Source: Cycas panzhihuaensis
Lineage: Eukaryota > Cycadophyta
NCBI GenBank assembly: GCA_023213395.1
Contig: CM041465.1
Location: forward strand, 86,869,741 to 86,933,740
DNA length: 64,000 nucleotides
Reading direction: 5' to 3'
Both the position numbers and the translations under genes were made by a program. The stretch's first letter is position 1. Each line of letters opens with the position of its first letter. The notes beneath the pieces are model-generated. The model was not told the origin of the DNA and did no database searches. It was given only the letters and a program-made list of their open reading frames with translations. Shown here piece by piece: positions 45,977-56,596 of the stretch.

Positions 45977-47204
45977 AAATCCACGTTGCTATGGTAATGT
46001 GAAGATCCTATCAATTCAAACTTGAGCTTGTCTTGAAACCTGTAAACCAAATGATTGATGAAGTTGGATGCCCTAACTACAAAAGCTATCACATGTAGTC
46101 ATCCATGAAGCCATGGTTTGAAAACCCAAGAAATATAGAATGTAAGCCATGTTAAACACCCTGCACATAGTAAACAATACTTGCCAAAGAGAGAGCAGTC
46201 TATTCAAAGGTCTATTAAAGCTAAAATAGAGTGAAACTCATGATTAAAACTAGTTGTAAGATGATATGCCACATAGCTTAAGCCACTCACTCTACACAAC
46301 AATTACAACTGGTCCTCTATAACACCCTCCTATTTCATTTGCACAAGTATGTCTATGTAGCAATTAATGTATGGTTATTTCATGCCTTTGTTACCAATCT
46401 CCTAAGTGTTGGTGATAATAGAAATCCTTGCTTGAAGTTTCCATTTCATAGGCATGGAGAGAGGAGGAGTTGTATAAGTGCTTGAGCACCAATTTGTAAG
46501 AACACCCTATACTGAGACATTGGAGCTCATAGGTTGCCTTGTGAATAGGCATGTAAGAGCCATTTGTAGCAGAAAAGAATAAGAGTCATAGAGCCTAAAA
46601 AAGTAGCCATCCCTAGATGGTCGTTTACTCTTGTTTGTAAATCACTATTCAAAGAATGGAGATGCGCCTCTGTATGAAGAAAATTATAGTCACCCAATGC
46701 CCTTTACCATGGATATGCCTGGTCGAAGTTGCCTGTTGGTGCCATATGTCAAATACCCTTGTGTAAACTCGATACCTACATAGATTAATTTATAACCAAG
46801 CACCCAACAAAGGATCGATCAAATCATCATGAATTTATAGAGACAAAATCTTGATGCAGATAAATTTTTGAAATCATTAAAAAATTGTGTATATTTTTTA
46901 AAATTTAATTATTTTTTATAAAAATTTAGATTCAACAGAGGAGCAATTTGCCGAGGCGGTCATATGGATAGATTATATGATCGAGGTTAAACCTCAAGGG
47001 AGTAGAACTCTAATTATAATAAACTAAATTAGATCAATTTTGATTTTTTTTAAAAAATATTTGATGTTTCATTATTTTTTGGATCCACCTCTATTTTCAT
47101 AAAGATTACATAGTTTTTCATAGGTCATAAGTGTTTTTTCTTTCATAACTTCTCATTAGAATGTCAAAATTTAGTGCTATCAGTTTTATTAGATTTGTTG
47201 CTTC
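45977..47204 (+). other. Left inner part of the short LTR element; no gene recognised
   Basis: About 1.2 kb between the primer site and the nested Copia insertion. Frames are short on both strands and no retroelement domain is readable. The last five bases before the insertion (47,205-47,209, AAGAT) are the target duplication. Confidence 0.5.
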
Positions 47205-47209
47205 AAGAT

Positions 47210-47647
47210 TGTAAGAGAATAGGCACAAGTACAGCATTAACAAGATCAATGTAAGCAAGAAATAACTAGAAAATAACACTACATAAGTACACGTCAATTG
47301 ACAGGTGGAAAACCCCTTTTGGGGAAGAAAAACCACCTCCTAAAGCTAATTTTATTAATAAAGAATTGAAACCACTATACAAAAATACCAACAACTGAAA
47401 CCAATCTTTAATGAGGCATTTGGATAGACCTCCTAGATTCCTGAAATCATTTCCATGAATCTAGGAGATGAATAAATAGTACGGAGGTTTATTGGAATGA
47501 AGTTCCGCATTTCAACGACCATCCACAAATTAATAAAATAAATCTAAGTTTGAATATTATAATCACTTAAATTACATATAAGACATATGACTAAATAATA
47601 ACATTAAGAAACATAAAGTTTGCATTATATTATCTAACATCCTAACA
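47210..47647 (-). repeat. 3' LTR of the Copia element
   Basis: Plus-strand start TGTAAGAGAATAGGC, end CATCCTAACA; partner at 54,313-54,747. Flanked on the left by AAGAT. Confidence 0.93.
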
Positions 47648-47656
47648 TCCCCCTTT
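47648..47656 (-). other. Polypurine tract of the Copia element
   Basis: AAAGGGGGA on the coding strand directly before the 3' LTR start TGTTAGGATG. Confidence 0.85.
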
Positions 47657-47689
47657 AATGTAAACTTACATCTTTGGAGAAAAGAAGAG

Positions 47690-48330
47690 CTTTATCATGG
47701 TGATTCCCCTTTGATGGAGACTTCTTTGATCTGCAACAGATCTCTGAGGTTCAAGAATTTAACTTCAGTTAGAGACTTTGTAAGTATATCAGCAATCTAT
47801 AAATCTGTTGGACAATAAGATAAAGAAACAAGATTATCATTAACTAAATTGTGAATAAAATGCTGATGTAATTCAATATGCTTAGTCCTAGAATGAGAAA
47901 CTGGATTTGTAGCTATAACAATTACACCTTGATTATCAACTTTAATTTTAATTGAAGAGTTTAGAGACAGACCAATTTCATTTAGTAAAGATTTTAGCCA
48001 AAGTGCTTATTTACCAACTTCAACTAATGCTCAATATTTGGCTTCAGTCATTGATAAAGCTAGTGCTTGCATTTTCTTACTAGACCAGGACATGGGTGAG
48101 GAATCTATAAAAAATACATAACCTGAAGTAGATTTATGATCAGATATATCACCTGCCTAATCAGAATCAGTATATCCAGTTAACGTTAGTGGTTTATTAC
48201 AAAAATTATAAGTTAAACCATAAAACACAGTATGTTTTAGATAACATAAAATACATTTAGTGGCTTTCCAATGAGATTCATGTGGTTATTGCATATAACG
48301 GGAACATAAAGCAATAGCATAAGAAATGTT
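47690..48330 (-). pseudogene. RNase H of the Copia element
   Basis: The minus-strand translation shows W-S-S-K-K-M-Q-A-L-A-L-S (about 48,080), S-M-T-E-A-K-Y, K-V-D-N-Q-G-V (about 47,940), T-K-H-I-E-L (47,880) and A-D-I-L-T-K (47,790). These are the standard landmarks of the Copia RNase H end. The frame stops near 47,690, just before the polypurine tract. A few stop codons interrupt it. Confidence 0.87.
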
Positions 48331-48369
48331 AGGGCAGATGTAAGTAAGATAGATTAGACTACCAATGAG

Positions 48370-49260
48370 TTATTTGTATAGAGTTGGATCACCTAACAGA
48401 GTTGGACAATCAGTAGATAGTTTAACTCCTGATTGTAAAAGATTGGTTATGGGTTTAGCATTTTCCATGTTAAATTGCTGAATTAAGTCTAGAATATACT
48501 TAGGTTGAGATATTATTATATTTGAATGATTTTGATAAACTTGTAAACTAAGAAAGTAATGTAATAGACCTAAATCGGTCATTTCGAATTTGTTCATTAA
48601 AGTAGATTTTAGATGATGAATATTATGAGTTGATGATCTAGTAATGATAATGTCATCAACATAGAGGATTAGAATAGTAAGATTTTCATTTTCACATTTA
48701 AAATAAAGATTTAGATCACTAATACATCTAGTGCATCCAATGTGAATTAAATAGTCACCAACTTTGGCATACCAAGCTTGAGGAGCTTGTTTTAAACCAT
48801 AAATAGATTTTTTAAGTTTGTAAACTAAATTAAGATTTTCAATAAATCCAGGTGGCTGAGACATATAGATCTCTTCTTTGAGATCACCATTCAAGAAAGC
48901 ACTCTTAACATCCATTTGGTGGATTTTCTAACCAAACTTGGTTGCAAGAGCAATAATTGTCTTGATTGTGTTCATCTTTACAACAGGGGCAAGGGTTTCA
49001 TTATAATCAATGCCATCTATTTGAGAAAATCCTTTTGAAATAAGGTGAGCTTTATATTTTTTCACTGCGCCTGTTGAGTTATATTTAATTCTATAGACCT
49101 ATTTATAGTCAATGATATTTTTCCTATGTGGGGGAGGAACAAGATCCCAGGTTGAATTTTTAATTAAGGCATCACATTTAGTCTGAATAACATCTTGCCA
49201 TATAAGATTATTGCTAGCTTGTTTAAATGTTTTGGGATTATTGTTGTCCATTATTTTTGC
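48370..49260 (-). pseudogene. Reverse transcriptase (RVT_2 type) of the Copia element
   Basis: Starts with the N-T-W-D-L-V-P-P-P landmark (about 49,150), then K-A-H-L-I-S-K-G-F-S-Q and A-P-V-V-K-M (49,060-48,980). A 181-residue open piece (48,915-48,370) holds [20 protein letters not shown] and the active site Y-V-D-D-I-I (about 48,655). It ends in the Copia-specific region M-T-D-L-G. One TAG near 48,930 and a TAG near 49,100 break the frame. This is the best-preserved enzyme in the window. Confidence 0.93.
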
Positions 49261-49458
49261 CATTAAGGCAAAATCAACATGTAATTTTTGAGCACGTGTG
49301 CGTCTGGTATTTATAGGATTACCTATATCAGATCCAACATCAGCAAGCGTTTTGGTTGCCCAAACGGGTTGCTTGTGAGTAACTGTATCTGAAGATGCAG
49401 GTTGATTTGATGAACTAGCCTGAAGGGAAGGATCTGTTTCAGTGGGTTCAGATAGAGT

Positions 49459-50400
49459 CTAATTTTGGACTTGAGTTGATAAAGATTCTATAACTTCTGA
49501 ATCAACTTGTTTATCAGAAGGGTCAACCAAATAAGTGTTGGTTAACAAATTTTCAACAGGAAGTTCTATATAAGTAGATGTTGAAGAAGATCCTTCTTCA
49601 TCAAATATTACATCATGCAAAATAAAAATGTTATGCGTGACTGGATCTAAGAGTCTATAAGCTTTACTCTCTTTGTTGTAGCCAACGAAGATGTATTTTT
49701 GACTTTTTTTGTCTAATTTTTTATATTTTTCGTGAGGGATATATCCCCACACAATACTGCCAAAGATTTATAAATGATTGATAGATGGTTTTCTTCCAGA
49801 CTATTCTTGTTACGAGTAATGTTACGTAGACATTTACTAGGTAAACGATTTAATAAATAATTAGAGTAGTTAATTACTTCTGCCCATAATTTTAAATCTA
49901 GATTCTTTGCATGTAACATGCAATGAGTCATCTCAACGAGTACGGTTTTACGTTCAACAACCTGTTTTGTTGAGGTATGTAAGCAACAAAATGTTGGGCC
50001 GAATTAGTGTGATTTGTAGAAAGAGGTAAATTTTCTACTTAAATATTCCTTAGCATTATCAGATCGAAATATTTTGATTCTTGAATTTGATTGATTTTCA
50101 ACTAATATTTTATATTCAACGAAAATGTCAAACACTTGACTACGTGTTTTGAGCATATAAACCCAATATTTTCTTGAATAATAATCTATAAATATAACAA
50201 AATAACGAGAAACTAAGTATGATGTTATATAAAAGGGTGCACACATGTCAGAGTGGACAAGTTCAAGTAGAGTAGTTGCTCTGTATTGAGTTTCATACAG
50301 AAATGGTTCCATGTGTTATTTGCCTGTCACACAAGCTTCACAAACACCATAAACAGTGTTTAAGGGTGGTAAACCATGAACCATTTTATGCTTCTTTAAA
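49459..50400 (-). pseudogene. Integrase of the Copia element
   Basis: The pre-integrase zinc module is partly readable (H-K-M-V-H-G-L-P near 50,385; C-E-A-C-V-T-G-K near 50,335). The core at 50,312-50,004 has H-S-D-M-C-A-P-F (first catalytic D), F-I-D-Y-Y-S-R and F-R-S-D-N-A-K-E-Y (second D). The catalytic glutamate region (P-Q-Q-N) is frameshifted near 49,975. C-terminal pieces follow at 49,931-49,713 and 49,752-49,459, with F-V-G-Y-N-K-E-S-K-A-Y-R-L. It inserts element cDNA in the host genome when intact. Confidence 0.9.
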
Positions 50401-50449
50401 TATTGCAGTTTGCCATAACTTGTATGGCTAAATCTTACACTAAAGTTCT

Positions 50450-50870
50450 TGGTGAGTCAGTTGTGATAAAGGCACTAAAAGATTTTGATTTGTTAGTCTA
50501 AAGACTGGTTAGACTATAGAGACCTATGTTATGATCAACAGGTCCTGAAGTAATACGTTTGAATTTGTTTAATGGATCCTTTATGATAAATTTATTTTTC
50601 CAGAATTTGACAATAAGGTCTTTCTGGCAGATTTGATAGACTGAGACTAGGTTTGGTAACAAACTAGGTACATAAAAGACGTCCTTGATTAAGCCATCTT
50701 TTAGGGTAACATCACCAGATCCTTTGACTTCAAGTTGATTACCATTTCCGAAAGAAATCTCTTCTTTAGAGTTCGTTTCGGATTGATAAGTGGTTAAATT
50801 TTTACGGTGTCGGTCATATGATGGGGCCTGCAGTCGAGGATCTACTATGGTGGGTGATTTGAAGGAGCAA
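50450..50870 (-). pseudogene. Protease of the Copia element
   Basis: The frame contains S-F-G-N-G-N-Q-L-E-V-K-G-S-G-D-V and D-V-F-Y-V-P-S-L-L-P-N-L-V-S-V, the well-known second half of Copia proteases. The active-site D-S-G segment expected near 50,860 is not recognisable, so this copy looks inactive. Confidence 0.8.
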
Positions 50871-50994
50871 CAAACGCAGAAGTTGTTGCTGCTAAAGAAT
50901 GATTATGAGATTGACGATTTTAGGGTCGTGATTGAGAATGAGATTGAGGTTTATTTTTTAACCCCTCAGAAGTTTTGCATGCTTCCAAAGCTAT

Positions 50995-51880
50995 TCTATT
51001 TCTACAGACATCAATAGTGTGGCCTCTTTTATGACAATAAGCACAACTAATGTTTTAAGAAGAAGTTGCATTGTTCTTATTAGAAAAGAATTGATTAAAA
51101 GTATTCTGGTGTTTAGTTGGACCCGAACATTTAACATTGTTTTGTGAATTAGACGGTGAATCTCTATGAGGTTTCTGAAATTTTAGATTATTATGAAAAT
51201 TGTTGTTCTATTGTTTATTTTTAAATTGTGGCTTAATTTTAGAAAACAAAGCCTGTGAATGATCTTTTAATGCACCTGTTTGAACTAACATTGTCTGATG
51301 TTCAATCAGCTGGTTTGTCAACTTATTAAATGTTATAGGTGGATTGCCATCTTGTTGTCTAGCAGTTTTGAAGAGATTAAAGTATATTGGTAGTTTCTTT
51401 ACTACAAGACATACAAGCGTGTCGTCGTCTCTAACATGCGTAGTTATTATTTCAACACCACCTTCTTTGGTTTTAGATTTGATGCAGTTATTTAGATCTT
51501 TATTAATTGATTAAATTTTAGTTAAAAAATCCTCAACATTTGAAAATTCGTCAAAAGTCAGGTTATATAGTTGCTGTTCTAGGACAACCACTTGATGTGT
51601 ATCAACCTTGTCATATTTTTCTTGCAAGGTTTTCTAGGCAATGGCTAAATCATCTTTTTCAAAAAACAACTGACTGATTTCTAGTGAGAGTGAGTTTAAT
51701 ATGGTGCCTAAGGCAGTATCTGAGTTCATCAGATATACCATAAGACTCTCAGTAGCATCTACTTTTGGTTTTTAAATTTTACTTGTCACATATCGCCATA
51801 TCTTTTGATGTTTGAGCTGATAGGATATGCGATTCCTCTAGTCGACATAGTTTGAGCTGGTTAATACTAGAATTGGAACA
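50995..51880 (-). pseudogene. Gag of the Copia element
   Basis: Decayed frames cover the capsid. A complete zinc knuckle C-A-Y-C-H-K-R-G-H-T-I-D-V-C (C-x2-C-x4-H-x4-C) is encoded near 51,045-51,000, followed by a short linker to the protease. The N-terminal part (51,880-51,500) reads in changing frames. Gag coats the element RNA. It ends the coding part of the element on the 5' side. Confidence 0.8.
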
Positions 51881-51899
51881 CAGGTGGTTGTCCCTGGCA

Positions 51900-53420
51900 T
51901 TAATACCATATTAGGAGTGTTGAGGTTTGATTATAGATTGAAGAGTTATGAAGGTGATTGGAAAAATAATCACTTAGTAAAAAAAACTAATCATGTTAAC
52001 ATATATAATTCAAGAAGGTATTCTAGTATGCATTAATTATATTTAAGAAAAAAAATCATGTGTTTGTAAATAGATTGAATAAACAAACAACTTCTTAAAA
52101 TGTTGCCTTAAGCAGTCCCTTTTGATAAACAGTTCTTTTTGAGAAATAGTCCCCCTTTGATAAATAAATTAGTTTTCCTTATTCTAAACAAATGAAAAGT
52201 CCCTATTTAATAAACAATCCCCTTTTTTATAGAAAGAAACTATCCCCTTTCAAAATAAAAAATCTCCTTTAATTGAAAAATAAACAGTTCCCCTTAACAA
52301 AGAAAGTATTTTAATTACAAAAAAACTTTATAACTAAAGTATTTAGTTTCCCTTTTTATTTTAAGAAATAGATATGTAATTTTTAAAGATTAAATGGCAT
52401 AATTAAAATCTATAAATTAGGTGTGGAAGGGAGGGAAAATGTTAATTTATAAATCAATAATAAAGTGTTGGGGGGGGGACTAATAATATAATAAAAAAAA
52501 GTATAATAAAAAGGAATGAAGTTGATTTATAAATTAAATATAATAGAAAAGGTTAATTTTAATTTGCCTAAAATTAACTATGTTAGTTTGAAGTGATTTA
52601 AACATTAGAATATAGTGATAGGAGGGTTTATTTATGTACTAATTATAATGAAAGAAATTACATAAAGTATGGGAGTCGCTAAAGTTTATAATAGAGATTA
52701 AGGGGGTGTAATTTAATTTAATTTAAGTCAAAATATAATAAAAAATGGAGGGGTATTTGATTGTATCAAATATAATAAGGGAAAAGGGGGGGTATTGATT
52801 AAATTAAAATCAAAACATGATAGAAAAAAGGGGGTATATTTGTTTTAAATCATGTTTGATTTAAGTTAAAGTATAATAAACAAGGGGGGGTAATGCTAAT
52901 ATTAACATTAAAATGTAATAATGGAAAGGTCTAATATTAACATTAAAGTATACTAAAGTGAGATAATATTGATTAAATGTTTATGTTTAAGAATAAAAAG
53001 AAAAGAATTAAAATCAAATATTATTAATCTAAGGTTTATATCTTAGATTCAATGTATATGTATATATATTAATTGAAAAGAAAAAAAAAAAAACACGCGC
53101 AGACCCGATGAATGAATTTAATTTATAGAATAAAAAGAAATTTTATAAAAAATGGGGTTTAAGGGGGGGTTAGGGCATAAGATACCCTACCTGGTAAATG
53201 GCGATGGTGGCTACATTATTGCAGGTCTTTGATGGCATCGATGAGGAGACGATCATGGCTGAGACGGAGATGGCAGCGTTCGCAGGTCGATCTTGGCGTT
53301 CTCTAGCTGGTTCTTCATTGCTCCTTCGTCTCTTACATTCACTGTGAAGATTGGCAAGCACTACTGCCACCTGGGATTCTTTCTTAGGTCCCAGATATAT
53401 TATTCCTATCTCTGGATGTG
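51900..53420. other. Long AT-rich leader of the Copia element with G-tract array
   Basis: Between gag and the captured gene pieces. On the plus strand, repeated runs of 5-10 G (near 52,470, 52,701, 52,752, 52,787, 52,830, 52,885 and 53,163) are embedded in A/T-rich, loosely repetitive 'aaatataataaa(a)..gggggta..ttgatt' sequence. From 53,190 to 53,340 base composition turns GC-richer; frames there are open on both strands but unrecognised. This may be another captured piece. Confidence 0.55.
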
Positions 53421-53424
53421 ATGG

Positions 53425-53851
53425 AACATAATACCTACTTGTGGCCGAAAAGGTAGTAGCTTTTATTAAGGGTAGGCTTTATGATAAGGGTACACATAGG
53501 CTTCGGCATAGCTTCAGGCTAGGACCTTCCCAGGCACCTAGTTTCCTAGATGATTATGCTTTCATAATTGCTAGCCTTCTTGATTTGTATGAGTCTAGAG
53601 GAAGAATGAAATGGCTGTCTTGGGCAATTGAGCTGCAAGCAACTCAGGATGACTTCTTTCTTGATAAGGTTGGTGGGGGCTACTATAACACCCCAGGGGA
53701 GGACCCATCAATCCTGTTACGATTGAAGGAAGACTATGATGGGGCTAAGTCTTCAGGAAACTCTCTTACTACAATCAACACCTTTCGATTGTCATTTATT
53801 GTTTCCAGCAACTTGTCTGACTATTACCGGCATATCGCAAAGCATCTTTTG
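53425..53851 (+). pseudogene. Captured SPATA20/YyaL-like gene fragment, C-terminal portion
   Basis: The plus-strand frame reads V-A-E-K-V-V-A-F-I-K, H-R-L-R-H-S-F-R, F-L-D-D-Y-A-F, E-L-Q-A-T-Q-D and G-G-G-Y-Y-N-T-P-G-E-D-P-S. I recognise this as the C-terminal, six-hairpin-like part of the SPATA20/YyaL (DUF255) family, widespread proteins with a thioredoxin-like N terminus and unclear function. About 140 codons are continuous with no intron-like interruption. It lies antisense to the Copia genes, between gag and the 5' LTR. It ends after D-Y-Y-R-H-I-A-K-H-L-L, where the sequence switches in frame to an N-terminal part of the same family. Confidence 0.82.
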
Positions 53852-54260
53852 ATATACATTACATATGTGCACATTATTTATGGTGGAGGAGGATGGCCAT
53901 TCAGTTATTTCGTTACCCCTGATTTGAAGCCCATGATGGGTAGAACATATTTTCCTCTTAATGATAAATATGGTCGACTAGGTTTCAAGAATGTCTTGAG
54001 ACAGGTTAAAGAAGTCTGGGACTCTAAAAAAAGATATGCTCAAGGAGAGTGGAGACTACGCTATCCGACAACTTTCGGATACATTATCTACAACAACCAC
54101 TTCTAAAGAATTGGATGAAGGTTTACCTCAACAAGCTGTGCAACTTTGTGCCAACCATCTTGCAAAATGTTATGATTCAAAACTTGGAGGGTTTGGTTCT
54201 GCACCAAAGTTTCTTAGACCAGTAGAAATAGTCTTGATGCTTGATGATACAAGCGATTGG
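53852..54260 (+). pseudogene. Captured SPATA20/YyaL-like gene fragment, N-terminal portion
   Basis: Continues the same frame with Y-G-G-G-G-W-P-F-S, T-P-D-L-K-P-M-M-G, T-Y-F-P and K-Y-G-R-L-G-F-K. These belong just after the CxxC-bearing thioredoxin-like region of SPATA20/YyaL; the CxxC itself is absent. A one-base shift in a 7-A run (about 54,026) moves the reading to L-K-E-S-G-D-Y-A-I-R, then G-F-G-S-A-P-K-F and R-P-V-E-I. In the native protein this part precedes the piece at 53,425-53,851, so the order is reversed. It ends about 35 bases from the Copia primer-binding site. Confidence 0.82.
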
Positions 54261-54294
54261 ACGGTGGAAAGGAGAATCTAGCTAGCGAGGCCTT

Positions 54295-54312
54295 GGAAAT
54301 AGCTCGATACCA
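54295..54312 (-). other. Primer-binding site of the Copia element
   Basis: The coding strand reads TGGTATCGAGCTATTTCC directly after the 5' LTR. It is close to the initiator-Met tRNA type, with one local change (CGAG for CAGAG). Confidence 0.8.
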
Positions 54313-54747
54313 TGTGAGAGAATATGCACAAGTACATCATTACTTAGGATCAATGTAAGCGAAATAACCAGAAAATAACATTGCACAAGTACACGTCAAT
54401 TGACAGGTGGAAAACCCCTTATGGGGAAGAAAAACCACCTCCTAAAGCTAATTTTATTAATAAAGAATTGAAACCACTATACAAAAATACCAACAAGCGA
54501 AACCAACCTTTAATCAGGCATTTGAACATACTTCCTAGATTCCTAAAATCATCTCCATGAATATAAGAGATGAATAAATAGTACGAAGGTTCGTTGGAAT
54601 GTAATTCCACATTTCAACGACCATCCACAAATTAATAAAATAAATATAAGTTTGAACATTATAATCACTTAAATTACATATAAGACGTGACTAAATAATA
54701 ACATTAAGAAACATAAAGTTTGCATTATATTATCTAACATCCTAACA
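54313..54747 (-). repeat. 5' LTR of the Copia element
   Basis: Plus-strand start TGTGAGAGAATATGC and end CATCCTAACA; partner at 47,210-47,647. Followed by the duplication AAGAT (54,748-54,752). Confidence 0.93.
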
Positions 54748-54752
54748 AAGAT

Positions 54753-55526
54753 GGTCAAAACACATGGTCACATAGCATAGTTTAGAATTCAAAGGCCTAT
54801 TATTTTAATTAGCAAAATTTATATAAATAGTTAAAACTTTATAAAAAATAAATTTCATGATAATTTTGAGATCTAATTTCATATATCTTGTAGTTTTTTA
54901 GCATTCTTGATAGCATGGTGATGCCATTTCTGCATTTAGAAGTAAGAAAAAGTATATTTGGTTCAAATTTAAGTAAACATTACTTATTTATGTCAGTTTA
55001 AAGGCTCTTAAGAACCTCTTTCACATTTATAAGAGTTTTTTTATGCAAAATCACATCTGGTATTTGCTTGTTGGTAGTTGTATCATTGTCATATAACAGA
55101 AGATGCTTTATAGAAGCATATTTGATGTTCGATAAACTTGGAAAGCTTACACTTTAAGTGATATTCATCTTTATCCTTGAAGAACCTCACATGTTTTAAA
55201 ATGTATCATACTCTTAAAGGAACCATAGATTAGTTGCCTTAAACATGAACGTAGCTACTTTGATACTCAACTTATTTGCTTGGAGACTTAGTCCTAAAAT
55301 AAAGTTAACTATTTGATTGAACCATGTATCCAAAAGAGGTTTATATTCAACTAGCGATTGCAGCAACTAGTTACGCATGCATTCTAGTAGATAGATAATT
55401 TTTTCATATGGACTTCAATAGATTTTGTTTGTAGCTTATAGATATATTTAGTACCATATGGAGCCAATCTTCATTTGTTCTAGTAACTTTTTTACATAAT
55501 GTATACATGTAACATTAAATACTATT
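54753..55526 (+). other. Right inner part of the short LTR element; no gene recognised
   Basis: About 0.77 kb of AT-rich sequence between the nested Copia element and the polypurine tract. No coding feature is readable. Confidence 0.5.
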
Positions 55527-55535
55527 GGGGGGCGG
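55527..55535 (+). other. Polypurine tract of the short LTR element
   Basis: GGGGGGCGG directly before the right LTR; together with the primer site after the left LTR this sets plus orientation. Confidence 0.7.
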
Positions 55536-55919
55536 GGTTAAAACATAATATTTAATGTTGGTTTATGTATTTTATTAAGTGTTCCTCTTAACTGTTATAG
55601 GTGTATTTTATTGTAATATTGAGATGTGTGCATGGGTATATGCCTATTCATGTAAATGTCCCATTGGTGAACTTAAAGATTCTTTTAGTTAATTGGACAA
55701 GTATGAAGTGAAATGTACTATAAGTATGTATTCAAGCCTAATGCAATAATTTAGAAGGTGATCATTTTTCTATATCTTTATTGTATTATATATTGTATAT
55801 GCTTTATCTTTCATTTGTTTCATTATCATTTCATCATTCATGCCCTATACCTATAACATATTTTATATTAATATTTTCATTGTGATATCAAAAGCAATTT
55901 TTGAATCTCTATTTTAACA
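55536..55919 (+). repeat. 3' LTR of the short LTR element
   Basis: Matches 45,576-45,958. Its first base is G instead of the expected T, a point mutation in the TG end. It ends CTATTTTAACA and is followed by TTTAG. Confidence 0.9.
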
Positions 55920-55976
55920 TTTAGGAAGTGTAGAATTATGATTATACAAATCTCATCATGATAGATCAAATGATTT

Positions 55977-56131
55977 AACTACTCAACCACCTCAAATAAG
56001 TGTCACTAAATGTTAAACTTGACTCCTAAATGTTAAATAATTCATCCAGTTTTAAACTTGACTAACATTTAAAAGCGGATGAATTATTTAATAAAGGAGT
56101 CAACTACTCAACCACCTCAAATAAGTGTCAC
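55977..56131. repeat. 30-bp direct repeats flanking a 79-bp foldback
   Basis: An identical 30-mer, beginning AACTACTCAACC and ending AGTGTCAC, occurs at 55,977-56,006 and 56,102-56,131. Between them, 56,022-56,047 (ACTCCT..TTCATCC) and 56,077-56,100 (GGATGAA..AGGAGT) form an imperfect inverted repeat of about 24 bp. This could be a small foldback/MITE-like insertion or a local rearrangement. Confidence 0.65.
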
Positions 56132-56596
56132 CAAGTAGAGCAAGAGTAATAAGCTGAAATAGGTAAGCGAATCACCTCTTCATTCTTGACACAAAGAATG
56201 GAAAGAGACTCTTGTGAAGATCAAAAGTGAGTTGGCATAAATATTGGATTAAATAAGATAAGAATGTATAGTAGTGTTTAACTCATTAGTTTAAGGTAAT
56301 AGTTCATAATTTAAGTATGAATTGGTTGAAGAAGTTACATTATAAAAGAATATGATAATTGTTCAAAAGGGGAAATGTTATAAAAATTTAACGCAATGTT
56401 GACAATTTCTAGATCATGTGAATTAACAAATGTCGAATCATAATTTAAAGAGGAAGATGAGTATGTTTTAACATTTATTATGGGAACTTCACATTGTGAA
56501 GTCAAATAATTTCTAAGTTGTAGATGGGGCATCCTATTATGAATACCAATTTCCAATTCATTCTATTGATCACAATCAATATCGATGACAAGTCTT
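56132..56596. other. AT-rich spacer; no gene recognised
   Basis: A minus-strand open piece (56,556-56,335) shows no recognisable family. Nothing else stands out. Confidence 0.4.

Larger units (their letters stand above)
47210..54747 (-). mobile_element. Complete, decayed Ty1/Copia LTR retrotransposon (7.5 kb) carrying host-gene fragments
   Basis: LTRs of 438 and 435 bp, roughly nine-tenths identical by eye, flanked by the exact duplication AAGAT (47,205-47,209 and 54,748-54,752). The coding order on the minus strand, right to left, is gag, protease, integrase, RT, RNase H; integrase before RT defines Copia. Primer site at 54,295-54,312, polypurine tract at 47,648-47,656. Frames are broken by stops. 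The leader between the 5' LTR and gag is unusually long (about 2.4 kb) and holds a G-tract array and two pieces of a SPATA20/YyaL-like gene. Confidence 0.95.
45576..55919 (+). mobile_element. Short LTR retrotransposon without recognised coding sequence, split by a nested Copia element
   Basis: LTRs of 383 and 384 bp, the 5-bp duplication TTTAG at 45,571-45,575 and 55,920-55,924, an initiator-Met-type primer site after the left LTR and a G-rich polypurine tract before the right LTR fix its limits and plus orientation. Removing the nested element (47,210-54,747) and its extra AAGAT leaves about 2.8 kb. The inner parts (45,977-47,204 and 54,753-55,526) show no gag or pol motif that I can recognise. 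It therefore appears non-autonomous, moved by proteins from another element. Confidence 0.88.
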
